Shown here piece after piece: positions 1 through 12,875 of a stretch of 64,000 bases of DNA. Numbering within the stretch: the stretch's first letter is position 1; each line of letters opens with the position of its first letter. The stretch is from Prinsepia uniflora (Eukaryota; Streptophyta; Magnoliopsida; Rosales; Rosaceae), in assembly GCA_032719365.1 (NCBI GenBank), contig CM064863.1:68287583-68351582 (forward strand), in the 5' to 3' direction. Below the pieces are notes generated by a model. That model saw only the letters and a program-made list of their open reading frames with translations, searched no databases and had not been told where the DNA came from. Made by a program: the position numbers and the translations under genes.

Positions 1-240
1 AGTGCACCCGAGGCTTTAAACTCAAAACCATGCGCAATAGTCAGGCCTTCCCGGGATATCAACGAGTCTTTAAACTCAAAACACAATCAACAGGCCTCGG
101 GGGGTGGGGGGTTATCATAACCGAGTCTTTAAACTCAAAAACATATTAATCCAGGGCCCTCCTCCCGTCAATCAACCGAGTCTTTAAACTCAAAACCAGA
201 TCCAACGGTTTTGAGTTTTATTTTTCCGGGTCTTTAAACC
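1..240. repeat. Minisatellite inside the LTR
   Basis: About five copies of a unit containing GAGTCTTTAAACTCAAAAC, spaced about 50-60 bp apart, with variable filler between them. The same motif in reverse orientation recurs in the LTR at 46030-46190. Confidence 0.8.
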
Positions 241-2414
241 CAAAACCATTTTTCAATCAACAATGAAAACCATAGAAAATCCATCTCCGAATTGGAAATA
301 ATAATTCCGTAAGCTAGCATCCGGAAGCATCATCCCGAACCCAAATCCATATTTCCTTTCCAAGTTTCAAAACCAAATCCAAAACATCGTTCCGAAATTC
401 CGTTCAAAAATTGAAATCTCATTTCCAAAATCACATGAACAGGGCTCCAAGCACAAAATCATTTTTCCTAAATCCATTTCAAATCCTTGAAATCAAATCA
501 TATTTCACATCTCAAAATCAAATCCTCAGAACCATGATCAAATCACAATATAAAGCAAAACCTCGTAAAACGTGCAATTCCATAAATATCTCGAAAATCG
601 TGCAAAACAGTAAATCATCAAGATCATAATCAAAATCATAGAATCACGTATAGAGAACATATAAAAACATATATGCATGCATCATAAGTTAGAAAGCAAA
701 GTCCACTAACACACAATTTCGCCGCTGCCTCGATACGCGTGCACTTATGCCGTTCTCGGCTAATCCACTATCACCGGCTTTCCGAACCCTGTCCAAATCC
801 CATAATAAGGTCACTAACTACTTCAAAAAGCTTATACTAAAGCCCCGTAATTTTTCCGAATTTTTAACTATTTTTAACCGAGGCCTAAAACCTTCGGACA
901 TCCCGAAAATTATCGAGACGATGTCCGATCGACTCGAAACCAATCCCAAAATTTTTATTACATCAAATAATTTAAAAGTCATGTTGGAACCTTCCTCAAA
1001 AGGCGTGTCATGCGCCCACACGCGCCACCTGAAGTGGCTGCGCGTGGGCCTCACACGCGGCTACTGTTCATCCTTGTCCTCTCGCCGAACAGGGTCTAGA
1101 CCGGTTTGGTTCAGGCTGGTCTAATCGAACCGGCAGTCACGGTTCACGACCATACCAACCTTCCTTCAACCCAATTTCAACCCTATTCGATCCTATCCTT
1201 CCCTTTAAGCCCTTTCCAATCAATCCCTAAGTTCATAAATGAGAAAAACAAGTTAAAACAATATACCTTAATCAAATTGTCGAACCGGTCAAGCTTATCC
1301 TTACTGTTTCCATGGCTTTGGCCATCTCAGGTCGTGGTTTCAAGTCCACACACTTCCTTTTAACCTCCAATCCTTGTTCCAATTAACCAATTCAACGAAT
1401 AACACTTAAATATCAACATACCATTTTCAATAAAAAAAACAAGGAAAAAATATGGGTTGTCATGGTACCTTCGCCGTCGAGCCCCGTCGTGGGTACCAAC
1501 AGCAACATCTCACCTTCCTAATCATCATTTAATTCAGTTAAACCGTTGAAAGATTGCCCAATCTAACATTCGAAAACCAGAAAAAACAGAGGATGCAGGC
1601 TTACTGTTCCAAGTTCCCCGCCGTACACGACGGTGCACCACCAGCATCACTCAGTTCGTTTCCACCTCCCTTTCAAGTTTGATTTACCAAGAAAGGACAA
1701 AGGACGTGAATTGGAGGTTGTGGGTTGAAGAATCTCTCACGGTTTCTTAGTTGATTCACCCAGAAATCGAACACACATTCACAATCCGTTCACCTTTGTT
1801 TTAAACTTGTATAAGGCGGTCACAAAGTTCCACAGCCCTCTAGAGAAGGGACATGTGTCCCACATCCATTGGGCACCAATCCCAAGCACAACCAAGTGTC
1901 ACAAGTGCGCTGGCACAGATCCCAATGTGACAATTTACTAATTTTCTCTTGCCATGACAATTTACCATTTTACCCCTCGTACCTTTAGACCCATATCGAA
2001 TTCATCCGAAGTCCGATGATGATGTGCCGCCTGTCGTTGTACTCAGGGGATCGGGACCTTCCTAACGGTCTTCGAAATGTATGAAAAGTCCATATCGTTT
2101 GAAAAGTCAACAATTGCCCCTTTTTAGCTAAATTACCAAATTACCCCTGAACTTTCGAACATCATAGCTTTTTCCTCGAATGTCGGAATCGGACGTGCCA
2201 CCTGTCTATGAACTCGTGACGTCCCGAACTATGTCACGGTCATCGGTTAAAGTCCATTTGGCGCCTAAACGAAAAGTCAACTGTTTGCCCAATTCCAAGA
2301 GCAAAATTGTCATTTGCACCGTTCGTCTGAATTCGTCCAACTAATTACTGATTAGCTTCACTAATCCATCATTAATCACTAATCTATTGCCAATTTTTAG
2401 GACGGGATGTTACA
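1..2414 (-). mobile_element. Long Gypsy-type LTR, minus orientation, cut by the window edge
   Basis: The right end reads GGACGGGATGTTACA, the reverse complement of the TGTAACGACCCGTCCC-like start shared with the LTRs at 14789, 37979 and 43874. Other shared landmarks are a stretch around 700-780 (GTCCACT, then CGCCGCTGCCTCGATACGCG) and GTCCGATCGACTCGAAACC near 926. No coding capacity is visible. The left end lies outside the window, so neither solo status nor a target duplication can be tested. The very long LTR and its ends resemble the Del/Tekay type of Ty3/Gypsy; that clade name is an inference. Confidence 0.75.
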
Positions 2415-4456
2415 GTTCATCGATTGCCCAGGTAATTTCTAGGCGATTTTTCTAGGTTTAGAGCACATAGATCGATTAGGGATGGTTGGACAATCACGTA
2501 GGAAGCAACAGCTTCGAGATCGGACCAGGAACTAGAGAGAAAAAAGTCGGGTCAGGTCTGCGGGTCTACGAGACCCGAAATAGTAAACTAGGTCGACCCG
2601 GATATAGGTCAGGGATGATGATGATGTCATCGAAGACATCATCAGATGACGTCATCATGTCAAACTAACAGGTGTTAGGGATGACGTCATGGCTTATGTT
2701 AGCGATGACATCAGCGTTGATTTTGACCGTTGCCCATTGACATCAGCGTTGAATTTTTTGTCAACGTTGACTAGCCACTTTGACTAGCGCATGGAGCTCG
2801 TGGGCAAGTATTTTGAGGTGGGACCAGAACCATTATAAAGGTTTCGACGATACGAATCCAATGGTGGTGGTTTCAAGTCGATTAGAGATCGTTAGGTTGG
2901 TCAAATTGAGGTTTAAAGCCTATGGAAGCGTGTCCGGGACAAGTTAACTTTTCTAGGAATGTTAGGGGTTCTTGATTAGGACTTGTCTAGGTTGGTAGTA
3001 ACCTTTGAGTATTTTTGGGACAAGTCCGGATGACCCAGACGGGTCGGAATAGCCCGGAGAGGCTTATGGCATGCATAAATGTCTTATAATTATTTATGAA
3101 CATGATTTGAGATGCCATGAGTGCATGTATTTTAAATACGAATTGTTTGGCATTTTCAGAGGAAAATACGTTATTGCACGTAGTTCTAAATTTCTATTTT
3201 ATATGATGATTGGGCTTCGCCCGAGTATACTATGTGCTTGTGTTTTATGTGATTCCGAAGGTTTTACGAAGATGCATGAAATTGAGGAACTGATTTATAA
3301 TTTTGGAGAATTTCACGGGGATGCGTGAAATCGAGATTCGGGCACGAGTCCCAATTGAACGACCTTGACTCGATTGAAGTCAAGGGTGATTCTAAATTTT
3401 TTTTGGGAATGACAAATGGTTTTCGGATTTGGAAATATCTTTCGGGCATGTGACCCAGTTGATTTGAGGTTTGACTTAGAGTATAGTCAAACGTGAGATA
3501 AGTCAGGCTATGACCCAGTTATGAGTTTATGAAAGATATTTCGGGTATGAGACCCAGTTATGGATTTTATAGGATTCGAGGAATCTTGGGATATGATGTG
3601 TCGTTAGACACTGGTTTTCAGGCTGTAACCCATTTGGTGATGTTCCGTGCTTGAGGCCCTATGGATGATGGCATTCGGGAAGGTCTCGGATGATATGATG
3701 CTCGCCTTCGGACTCCAGATGTGTTCCTTCCGAAGAGGTCACGATGCACCGCTTATTGTCGAGCAGCCTCGGGAAGCAATGACGGAGGGAGGCTCGACCT
3801 AGTAGTGCTGATGGTATCCTCTGAGATCGATCGGCGATGTGTTCGCGATGATCTAGAGACAGTCGCGACGAGTGATGTGTTCATGGCGACATGCTAGGAT
3901 TGTGAGCGGTCCTGAGCTATATGCACATGTGCTAGGATTAGAATCGTGACTGACATTGGGATGAGTTCCCAATTGTTCTATGATTTGGGCTGAAGTTCCA
4001 ACCCGGTTTTCCTTAATTTTGGTTTTGGGCTACGACCGTGTATGATTAGGTTTTTGGGCTGAGACCCTACTGAGATAATGGCTTCGATTGAGAAACATTT
4101 TTCACTGTGTTTTGATTCGGGAAGCAATACGTCTTGCTTACGAGGAAGTATTTTATATAACTGTTTTATGATGCATGCATGCTTTTACGTGAATGGTATA
4201 AATGTATTTTCGATATAAATGATTTTTATAAACTGTTGTTTTGTCCACTCACAGCTTTTTATGCTTTTAATACCCTTCAGGTTGATAGCGGATGCGGGCT
4301 GTAGTAAAGATCGAGATATCACATGCCATCACCTATCCTAACGTACTCTAGCTAATCCTGAACGGGTGACGAGTTTATCCCTGGTCTGACACGCGGTGTC
4401 AGACGGGAGCAGGAACATCCCACGATAATCCAAGGGGATTGGGATGGGTCCTGACA
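2415..4456 (+). mobile_element. 5'-truncated long LTR, plus orientation, same family
   Basis: The stretch ends with GTGTCAGACGGGAGCAGGAA, then GGGATTGGGATGGGTCCTGACA, the 3' signature of the same LTR family. It contains the family's TTGTCCACTCACAGC region near 4240 and short degenerate repeats with GACCCAGTT at 3450-3560. It abuts the minus-oriented LTR exactly at 2414/2415. The simplest reading is that the minus LTR inserted into this one and that the missing 5' part lies left of the window. No coding sequence is seen. Confidence 0.6.
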
Positions 4457-5704
4457 TCACAGCTCTGGTCGACCATTGGGGCCTTGACTCCACTGCCCAA
4501 ACCTTCCCACGGTCACCACAGCTCGAATTAGAAGGATACCACCGTGCTGTCTGGTCTGCTCGGCGAGTCCACCGGTTGCAGGTCACCGACGACCGACCCA
4601 GTTCTTAGCTCCCCTCCCCCATCCCCACCACCCCCCCCCCCTCCTCCCCCCTATTTTTCAACCATTCGCCAACCATCTAATAGGCCTCTCAACGTCAGAG
4701 CAGCCTGGCCACTCGGTGAAGACTTTCCCCATCGACCCACAGGAGCCCGGCTCACTAGTTGGCAGCGTGAGGAGGATCCCAAACCTGATGTCACCGTTAG
4801 ATCAACCTGTTGACCGAACTAGATGACGACAACACTCGCCACACGGACAGCTACAAACCGACTAACCCAACCGACTCGATCCATCCTCAGGAAGGACCAG
4901 TAGAGGCCACTTTTGCGATCGTCCACCAAGTTCCACATCACCCATTCATCGGCGCTTTTCGAACACCCCTTGGTGGCTTTTCAACCAAAGACTTCCACAG
5001 TACTTTTGTTTCCCTTCACCTATGCTGCCAACTACAGTGCCTTGTCGCTACACCACCACCTTCGCCCCATGGACTCGCCGCTGAGTCACCATTACAACGG
5101 CTCTAATGCCCCCATGCAATGCCTCTTGCACTGCTAGGTTGGCAGTGGTTCGACTTATGGGCTCGGATAGTATCGACCTGCAGCACCGACCCGCTTGGTT
5201 TTGTCTTGGTCGACATCCATGCAGATTTTAGTTTTGTTTACAACCCTGCATCAACCTTTGTTGTAGTGCCTCCATTTGTTCTCTCGACCATCGAAATAGA
5301 TAAGTGCCTTTTCTCATTAATTACAAGTTTTCCATTAAAACCACTCCTTAGGTTTAAACACTAACACACAAACATATTTGGGCTCAATCCTTTACATATT
5401 TGGGCTACCACAAACAAACAATTTTGGGCTCTAACACTTTTTACATTTGGGCTGTAATTTTTTAACCCAACAACACATTTTGGCTCTCATTTTTTAAAAC
5501 CAATAGCCACAATCGGGCCGAAAACAACAATAAAATTTCTGGGCCGACAACAGTTTATGTGGGCTCACCTTTCTACTAAATTAGGCTCACACTTTTTAAG
5601 GGTTTTCCTTAGCCTACACACTCGTTAATTTGGGGTCCATACAAACCCATACACTTAATTACATTATTGTCAATTATAAACATGTACACATACTTACATT
5701 CATA

Positions 5705-5705
<1 letters not shown>

Positions 5706-5779
<74 letters not shown>
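5706..5779. repeat. (AC)n microsatellite
   Basis: An uninterrupted run of about 37 AC dinucleotides. An open frame through it encodes only a Thr-His run and is not a gene. Confidence 0.98.
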
Positions 5780-5783
<4 letters not shown>

Positions 5784-6120
5784 ACATGCCTAGTGTGCGA
5801 ATATTTACACAATTACATATTATTATTTTTGCAATACAAATATATTATTAAGTCCTACGAATTTACGGATCATAACGTTGATTCTTATATGAAGGATGTG
5901 TCGAATAACTTGATTGTCGACCGACGTCATCACAATACCCGGTCGGTCAACATGACCCAGTATGTCGATTTTTTCTTTGACCTACTCGACGCCCAACCGG
6001 TGGGTCTTATCAGCATCCATTTGTTCATGTATCTACCACCCACTTATTTGCTCGCATCGACCCTTATATCAGGATACACCTGAATACAACCAGGTAACCC
6101 TTCAAACCAGAAACTCTTTT

Positions 6121-6660
6121 TGATCATCATAAACATAACAAGCATACATGAAACTCATACATGAACTCATACACGAACTCATACATGTTGACATACATGC
6201 ACCCATTCATGTCAAGCATACATGAAACTCATACATAAACTCATACATGATGACATACATGTACCCATACATGTCGAGCATACATGAACTCATACACTAG
6301 CTCAACACATTAGCGAGCGCTCAACACATACTGAGCTGCTCAATACACTACCGAGCACACTTAAACTCAACACATATTGAGCGTTCAACACATACCGAAC
6401 TACTCGACACATTACCGAGTATATACACGACTCGAACATTAGAGTCAGAGTACAGGCACACCGAGCCTACACTCAACGCTCGACACATTACCGAGCTACT
6501 CAACACATTACTGAGTAAATACTTGCTCAACAAATTATCGAGCTACTCAACACTTAGACTCAGCTCGAACATTAAAGTCGGAGTATAGGCACACTTGACT
6601 TATACTTAACACTCAGTCTATGCTCGGTACATTATCAAGCCGCTCAACTACCAAGCCCAC
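6121..6660. repeat. Two adjacent degenerate minisatellites
   Basis: 6121-6300 repeats a unit with ACTCATACATGA and ACATACATG. 6300-6660 repeats a different unit of about 25-35 bp, close to CTCAACACATTACCGAGC with variants. Both are irregular in spacing and contain no gene. Confidence 0.8.
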
Positions 6661-6853
6661 TTTGTAGGCTACATGCCGACTAACAGACTTCTAGAACCGA
6701 GAATCACTCGCAAGTATTCAGACTCATACATGGAGTTAACTCACCAAAGGACTACTAGAGCGCATTGCTACAACATCAATCTACTCAGATATACAACACA
6801 CTACAAGGTGTCTTCTCTTCTGCATCCTACCTCGACCGAGGACTTGAGGGACT

Positions 6854-7331
6854 GATGATAGTGCACTGAGCGGAGCAGTGCAAAAGCGAGGAGTTGCTCG
6901 GTCAGTGCACTTTACTTAAAGTCCTCAACCAAGGTAGTCCACCCTAGTCAAGAACATTGGACCACGAGGTAAGCCTATCCGGAAGACCTCAAAGATCACA
7001 CAAGGCCCATGCCATAAAAACCGACCACTAGGCCCATGACCTAAACCCTAGTTTTTGCCTATAAATAGGGAGTTCTTCCCCCATTTGAGGGATCCACTTC
7101 TCTCACTAGAAAACCCACTCTCTCTCTAACTTTGAGAGCTCTCACCTCTCTCTACATTTACTTTCTCTCTCTAAAGACTCTAAGCCAATTGTACCATGTA
7201 CACAAATACTATTATACGAATGAGAATGGAGTAACACCGTGGACGTAGCCGGATTTGGGTAAACCACGTATGTTCTTATGTCTTGGTGTGCGTGCTTTTA
7301 CAATCTCGTTGGTACATTTTATACATCAACA
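6854..7331 (+). mobile_element. Probable LTR (or LTR 3' part) of another retrotransposon
   Basis: The features expected of an LTR are present: a TATA box (CTATAAATAGGG, 7060-7071), a CT-rich leader at 7098-7175, the sequence ACACCGTGGACGTAGCC with AAACCACGT near 7232-7268 that is common at plant LTR ends, and a terminal CATCAACA. The start TGATGATAG at 6854 is a guess. The flanking 5-mers do not match, so no target duplication supports these boundaries. Confidence 0.45.
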
Positions 7332-7349
7332 ATAGTTTTCAAAAGAACT

Positions 7350-7930
7350 TATAAACGATGATAACTGTACGATGATAGTAATGCTGGTGGGGGTAGTGAT
7401 GGAAACAAAATAATGATGGTTGCAAGGCGGTGACTGAGATATCAAAGAACCACACGTTATAAAGATAAAGATTTTTATTCTTTCAAGCTTCCATTCATGC
7501 TTATGGTTTGAATTGTGAATTGGTGATGGTGGAGATGTTGTTGTATGATGGGGGCCAGTGGGAGCGGTACTCGAGGTGAGATTTTGGTGGTAATGTTGAC
7601 TATGATGGTGGATTAGTGGGTGGTGGAAGTTATGTTAGAGGGAACGGTGGCGGCTATGATGCTTGACGCTTGAGTAGTAAGTCCGCCATAATGATGGTAA
7701 AGGAGGTAATGTTAATGGTGGTGACTGGTGACGCCATAGCAGCAACGGTTTTGGTGAGGGTGGTAGAGTGGTACTAATGATGATGGTTTACGTCGTGGTG
7801 GAAGCTATATATGGCTGTGATGAGGAGTAATGATGGTGGTGGATGGTAGAGGTAGGGGTGGCGGTGATCGTTGGTGGTGAAATTGGTGGTGATGGCCATG
7901 TGAAGGTGATGGGAGTATGAATCACGGTTA
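7350..7930. repeat. GGTGRT-rich low-complexity DNA
   Basis: Dense, irregular repeats of GGTGGT, GATGGT and TGATGG with no long open frame. No gene is seen from 7332 to 8300. Confidence 0.7.
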
Positions 7931-8574
7931 TGATGTATCGTGTATTCTTTTAATGGTCTTACTCTGATAGAAATTTAGAAATGATAATTTTTAGACAATT
8001 TAAAGTTGGAGTCTCGATATTCGTAAATCCGACAAAACAATTAGTACATGAAAATTTAAAAATTCTAATTTTAGACCAAACTCATACTTTTTTTCTCTCA
8101 TCCAAACACAATTGACCTTGTCAATGAAAGTCATAGAATTTCCAGTTAAAAAAAAAAGTGAAAGTCAGAGAATTAGAAAACCCCCGAAGACACATGCTTG
8201 TTTTTATGTGATTTCCCTCGCCTTGAAAATGTAGATCTCCATTTATGTAAACTTCGCCTTAAGAGAGTTTAATACAACCAACAAATTCCTTACAAGAGAA
8301 ATACCAAATTCTACACTATAGGGAACGAAAATGCACTACGACATTGTAATCCTTTTATATACTGTACAAAAAATTTCTGCAAGTCCCGACATCCAAGTTT
8401 AGAACATATCAAGAAAATGTCTTAGTTACCCCTCACAAAAAATTGATTCCTTGATCCTAGCTTCAAGTGATTTAACGTGGATCAAAATGCCGCAAAGCGC
8501 TCCATTCGAACACTTTCAGGCAAACCAATCAAAGTGATACTCCAGGTTTGAGACTGTTGGTTTGTGTTCTCTAT

Positions 8575-10862
8575 TCACCAAAACATCTTTGTCCAAGAAC
8601 CCAAAAATGGGAAAACAGCAATCAATAACCTTAAAAGCAAAGGGATATCACTTGTTCTTTCTCTTTGACTCAACTTACCCTTGCCTGTTGGCTTTCTTCG
8701 AGTCTTCCTCCGTGCAGATTCATTTCTTTCAAGATCATCCCATCCACCAAAACTCGATGATGCATCTTGGCCACCGTTATCAACTGAAGCATCACTCCCA
8801 ACTACCCAAGATTGATAATCCATCTTTTTGTTGCTAGCGACTTGTTCTTCTTCATCCATTTTAATGTTACCTACATTCCTGGAAAATGGTTTCTTTCGCC
8901 TGGTCCTGGACTTGCGTTTTGGCCGACGTTCTCTTCCCCATAACTTGTCAAATGCCAGGGAAAATGCTGACTGGCCGAGGGGGAGAGCTAATGCCATGAG
9001 GAAAGCTTTTGGACCCGTAGATAGCAGCAAAGATATGATAATAGCTGGAAATGCCCAGCCATAGGATCTGAACACCTGCACCAATCAAAAAGCATATATT
9101 GAAACATTTACAGCATTTACATATATAAGAACAAATTCTGCAAAAGAAATGAGCCATTACAAGCATAATACCAAAAATAGTTCTCTCTTTAAATATCAAA
9201 TTTTGACTCTGAAGGTTTTGCATCTTGGACCTTTTGATTACGGTATTCTTATTTCATCCCTTTTCGTCAGGTTATCATTTTATCAAAATGTTTATTCAGA
9301 AATCCAATGGTATCACATATCTGATTTAATGAATATACTTTATATGTGTTCAACAGATGAGAAGTACACAAGTGAGGTAGACCACGAGTGTTTGTAAACC
9401 TAACCTTAAAACTTAAGCATTAGTTAAACAGTTCCAGATAGGAAATAAAACAGTCTCAGATAAGCGGCATTAATTATTTTAAATGAAGGCACTAATTTGT
9501 TAACAGAGATATTAAAATAGCAACCCTAAGCTAAGATATATTCATATGCCCTGTTTGTAAAAGATAAAAAAGAGAGCTAATTACTACAGCTGTCCATTGC
9601 TAAGGAAATCACATTTGGGTTTTGTTCTTTGCGCTTTGATGATATGTTCACTCAAACTAAGGCACTAGAAAGAATATCTCCTATCTTAAGGTGCCTTCCC
9701 TTAGCAGAGCTAATGACCCATCATGATGCCTTTTATTGGCTGCTTTCTCAAGAGACTATCGTCAACAACAATGTGTTTAACATTAGCTGTCCTCCACTTT
9801 TATTATAAAACACTGAAGAGACTTACTCATTTGTAGAAATGTTATGACAAGAGCCAAATTCAATTGTAGAAGCAATAGATTACCAAAACAGGCTAGGGAA
9901 AAAATGAAAAAAGAAATGTCAGTCTTTTGGTCAAATAGCAGTTCATCTGATGTTGCACTTGGACCTTCATTTCATTAGCTTCGTAAGTTTTCAAACTGTT
10001 AGGCACTGAACTTTGCAAATAATAAAAGGAAATGAGCTCAAGTGTTGATGCCATCTTCATAAGGCCTAAGCTATATAGCATGTTAACAAACCGTCGCTAA
10101 TTTACTTCTATATGCTAACCTCAAGCAATATATGTTTTATGGACGGCAATGGTTAACTTCTAGTTCTCGTTACAACAGAAGCAGAGATGCCAATAGTAGC
10201 CAAATATAGCAAAAGAACATACACATCCTATCTATTGCACTGTCCGCATTGATTTCTATCTTTCGAAGATAAACCTGAAAAGGGGCAATGGGCCTTCACA
10301 CATATAGGAATGCAAGTGAAGCTCCCTATCAAAATAAAAGTGGGGAACAGTCATCTCTGACTGATCATTATCAACAAAACCCATCCGAATTATTGACGCA
10401 TTTTAATGCTAATATATCTAGGTTTTTGTTTCAGACAAGTGGTAGCAACATTCAGGAATCCCAATTTTGTAAAGTAACCAGAAACGAAGTGAAAGTTAGA
10501 ACCTTTAGAATCCGTACACTGTCAATAGCTTCATTCAAGATTCCACCGGAACCTTCCTCCTTCTCCGAGTACTCATCCGACCACCATCTCCTTTTCTTTT
10601 CCCCTTTACTTCCGCGGTAGTTGTAATCATCATCATCTTCTTCTTCTTCTTCTTCTTCTTCTTCAGTATCCTCTTCGTCTCTGAAATTAAAACCGAATCT
10701 TTGGGAACGTATGGTTTCGGCATTGGAATCCCACCGACGGCAGCTAGGAGTGTAGGAGCGACTTAAATGAGAGGAAGGGAGTGGGCTTTGATAAAGAAAG
10801 GGAAAGGAATATTTGAGTCGCCATGGATGAGGGTGTGTGAGAAGGAGGACACTCGTATCCAT
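8575..10862 (-). CDS. Predicted membrane protein with acidic run, possibly plastid-targeted (two exons)
   Basis: Two exons join cleanly. Exon 1 is 10862-10503, donor AAG|GTTCTAAC; exon 2 is 9075-8575, acceptor TTGGTGCAG|GTGTTC. The splice keeps frame (ILK|VFRSYGW) and gives 286 residues with a 1427 bp intron. Residues 1-45 are rich in Ser, Pro, Arg and hydroxylated residues with few acids, like a chloroplast transit peptide. Residues about 62-80 are an uninterrupted Glu/Asp run encoded by a GAA/GAT repeat. Residues 124-166 hold one or two hydrophobic segments, followed by a basic stretch (RRPKRKSRTRRKK) and a Gly/Asp-rich linker. The last 24 residues form another hydrophobic segment. I recognise the layout as a conserved plant protein of unknown function but cannot name it. 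The coding sequence looks intact, one of only two such host genes in the window. Function and localisation are inferences. Confidence 0.75.
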
Positions 10863-10944
10863 TGGCGGTGTGAGCTTCCATTTGCCACGTTCTTGTTATC
10901 TTTTTTTTTTCCCAACAAATTACATAAAAACGTCCGACTGCCCC

Positions 10945-10953
10945 AATTTATAG
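10945..10953 (-). promoter_or_regulatory. Candidate TATA box for the two-exon membrane-protein gene
   Basis: On the minus strand the sequence reads CCTATAAATTGG, about 85 bp upstream of the ATG at 10862. Spacing fits a short 5'UTR. No other element was identified. Confidence 0.4.
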
Positions 10954-10954
10954 G

Positions 10955-11508
10955 ATTAGTAATATGTCGTGTCATGTCGGGTTCGTATCGTGTCATAAAT
11001 TCTATTTTATCCATATATACTCAACTTGAATTCGATCCATTTAATAATCGTATCAAGGATTTCCAACCTGAACCTGACATGTTAATGACCTAGGTAATCC
11101 GTGTAATCTATTTAATAAACAGATCGTATTTAAAATCCAATTAACATATAACCCGTTTGACTTATTTAACCTGTTTAATATGTTTAACCTATTTAAATTA
11201 TAAGATTTAATAGATATTTAGGTAGGTAAATAAGTAGATATATGGATTAATAATGATACGTTTATTAAATGGGTTAATATATAAGTCAATATACGGGTTA
11301 ACAGATTAATCTGAAATCTACCAATTTATTAAACATGTTAGTAGGTCATTATACGACATGTTGACGTGAAACCCACCCGTTTATTAAACGTGTCATAAAA
11401 AATTGACCAAAAATGACTCGAAATTTTAATCGTGCGGGTTAACCTAGATAAATCTCGTGCGGGTTTAGAGTCGTGTATCTAATCGTGTCAAAAATTGCCA
11501 CCCTTACC
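10955..11508 (-). repeat. Decayed hAT-like non-autonomous repeat
   Basis: The right end on the minus strand begins AAGGGTGGCAATTTTTGACA, a sequence I associate with a common non-autonomous element of dicots. The interior has the same diagnostic words in both orientations (GTCGTGTCATGTCGGGTTCG at the left; GTGCGGGTTTAGAGTCGTG at the right) and many TTTAATAAAC / TTATTAAAC motifs. The left terminal repeat is degraded, so the boundary is approximate. No coding sequence. Confidence 0.5.
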
Positions 11509-11752
11509 AAATTCATATCCAAATTATGAAATTTTTTATTTAACCATCAAAATACAATATCTAGTAACCATTGTTAGCAATCCCTTGGTCAAATCGTTAA
11601 ATTCTTAAGTGGCATTGTTGAGTCATAATTTTCTTCTGAATTGGACTCCACAAAAACTAAAAAAAGAATATAAAAAATATAAAAATGAAAATGAAAATTA
11701 ATTTTACAAAATTGACAAAAATAACCCATAAAATAAAAAGTTTTTTTTTTCT

Positions 11753-12054
11753 CAAGATGCACTATAAAGAATTAATTTTGTCTCAAAATACACAATGAAT
11801 TTGTTTTTGTGCTAGAAGGCACTCTGAACCCCCATTTTCGTTCCAACTTATTCTTTTTTATCTATGAAGATTAAATTGAGGGGTAAAATCGTCAAACTGA
11901 ACAACTCAGCCACTTGAGTTTGGAATAAGGATGAGGTGACACCAACTCACCTGATGAGTTGGTGACCCAACTGACCCCTAAATAATAGATGGTTTAGTCG
12001 TGCTTTCGTTGTGCTCAACCTTGGTGAAAAAAACCAAAGGCTCGAACGTCCTTG
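11753..12054 (+). repeat. Left long inverted repeat
   Basis: Matches the reverse complement of 26232-26539 along its whole length. Shared landmarks are AAGATGCAC at the outer end, TTTTGTCTCAAAAT, CGTTCCAACTT, GGATGAGGTG and AGGCTCGAACGTC at the inner end. By eye about 75-85% identical with small indels. It contains an internal palindrome (CCAACTCACCTGATGAGTTGG). Confidence 0.8.
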
Positions 12055-12300
12055 TGACTGGAGAAGAAAACACAGGCAGCACAGGTTGATGTGTCTTTTT
12101 GTGACTGTTGTATACAAAGAGTTTATTGGGAAAGCATCATATGCCTTTGACAAGGGTAATAACAAGTTGGAGTTTTGTAAAGAGTGACCAACCTTCTTGA
12201 TTTTTCGAGATGGCCAACGTTTAATCCCATGTTGTCTGCATATCCTTTTCAAGGTTGTGGAGCAAACTAAATATGATATATTGATAAAAAAAAAAAAATT

Positions 12301-12856
12301 TGTACCTAATCTGATCGGCATGACCAAAGGCCGAATAAACCAGTCTTAAAAATTCTCAAGCCTTTGAGATGATAAAACATACAAGACTGTGCTAAAGTAA
12401 CTAAGACTGGTCGATTATATCTGGTTGGCTAGACCCTCCGTTCAGTCATCCTGATCACCAACACTGAGACTAAAATAGCACAGATCGATCACACCTGATC
12501 GGCCCGCCCTATTGATCGGCCAAGCAATCACAATCGACCACAATGGCCACTTAGCAAGAGGCCAATCACATCATAGGGTGACTGCATCTAGTCGGCCAGG
12601 CCTATTGACATGTCAGAAATATTATGCATGACCACACCAAGACACATGTCACTCCTAAAGGCAACAAAATTTATCCCACATCAATAAACACCAACAACAA
12701 AATTCAATGCTACTATAAATACAATGATACCCCCTCTAAAAGGTAATGACAATCTTACAGTTACGCTTCTTAAATTAGTATAGTACCATCCATAAGAAGA
12801 GTAGCCAAAGGTGTCTAGTGAGGCGAGTCTAAGTTGGTCAATTTCTTGCCTCAATA
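12301..12856 (+). repeat. 5' LTR of the Tat-type element
   Basis: Starts TGTACCTAATCTGATC and ends near CTTGCCTCAATA. It matches 24854-25504 throughout but lacks about 95 bp present near the end of the 3' copy (around 25340-25440). Confidence 0.85.
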
Positions 12857-12875
12857 GTTTGACATCATCTATGGT
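12857..12875 (+). promoter_or_regulatory. Decayed primer-binding site
   Basis: The sequence GTTTGACATCATCTATGG directly after the 5'LTR resembles the TTTGGCGCCGTCTGTGG context common in plant Gypsy elements. The differences are mostly G-to-A and C-to-T changes, as expected from methylated-cytosine decay. The assignment rests on remembered consensus only. Confidence 0.45.

Larger units (their letters stand above)
4457..6853. other. Gene-free anonymous region
   Basis: No recognisable gene. It holds a C-rich tract at 4611-4652, a degenerate repeat built on GGGCT and GGGCC at 5380-5580, the AC microsatellite and two minisatellite-like blocks described separately. Short open frames here are proline-rich or repeat-derived and show no family similarity. 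It may be the non-coding interior of the LTR element ending at 7331. Confidence 0.5.

Noticed and set aside
4544..5106. Proline-rich open frames
   Set aside because: The proline run comes from a C-rich tract; composition and lack of any domain argue against a gene.
5630..5851. Open frame with a long Thr-His run
   Set aside because: It is a translation of the (AC)n microsatellite.
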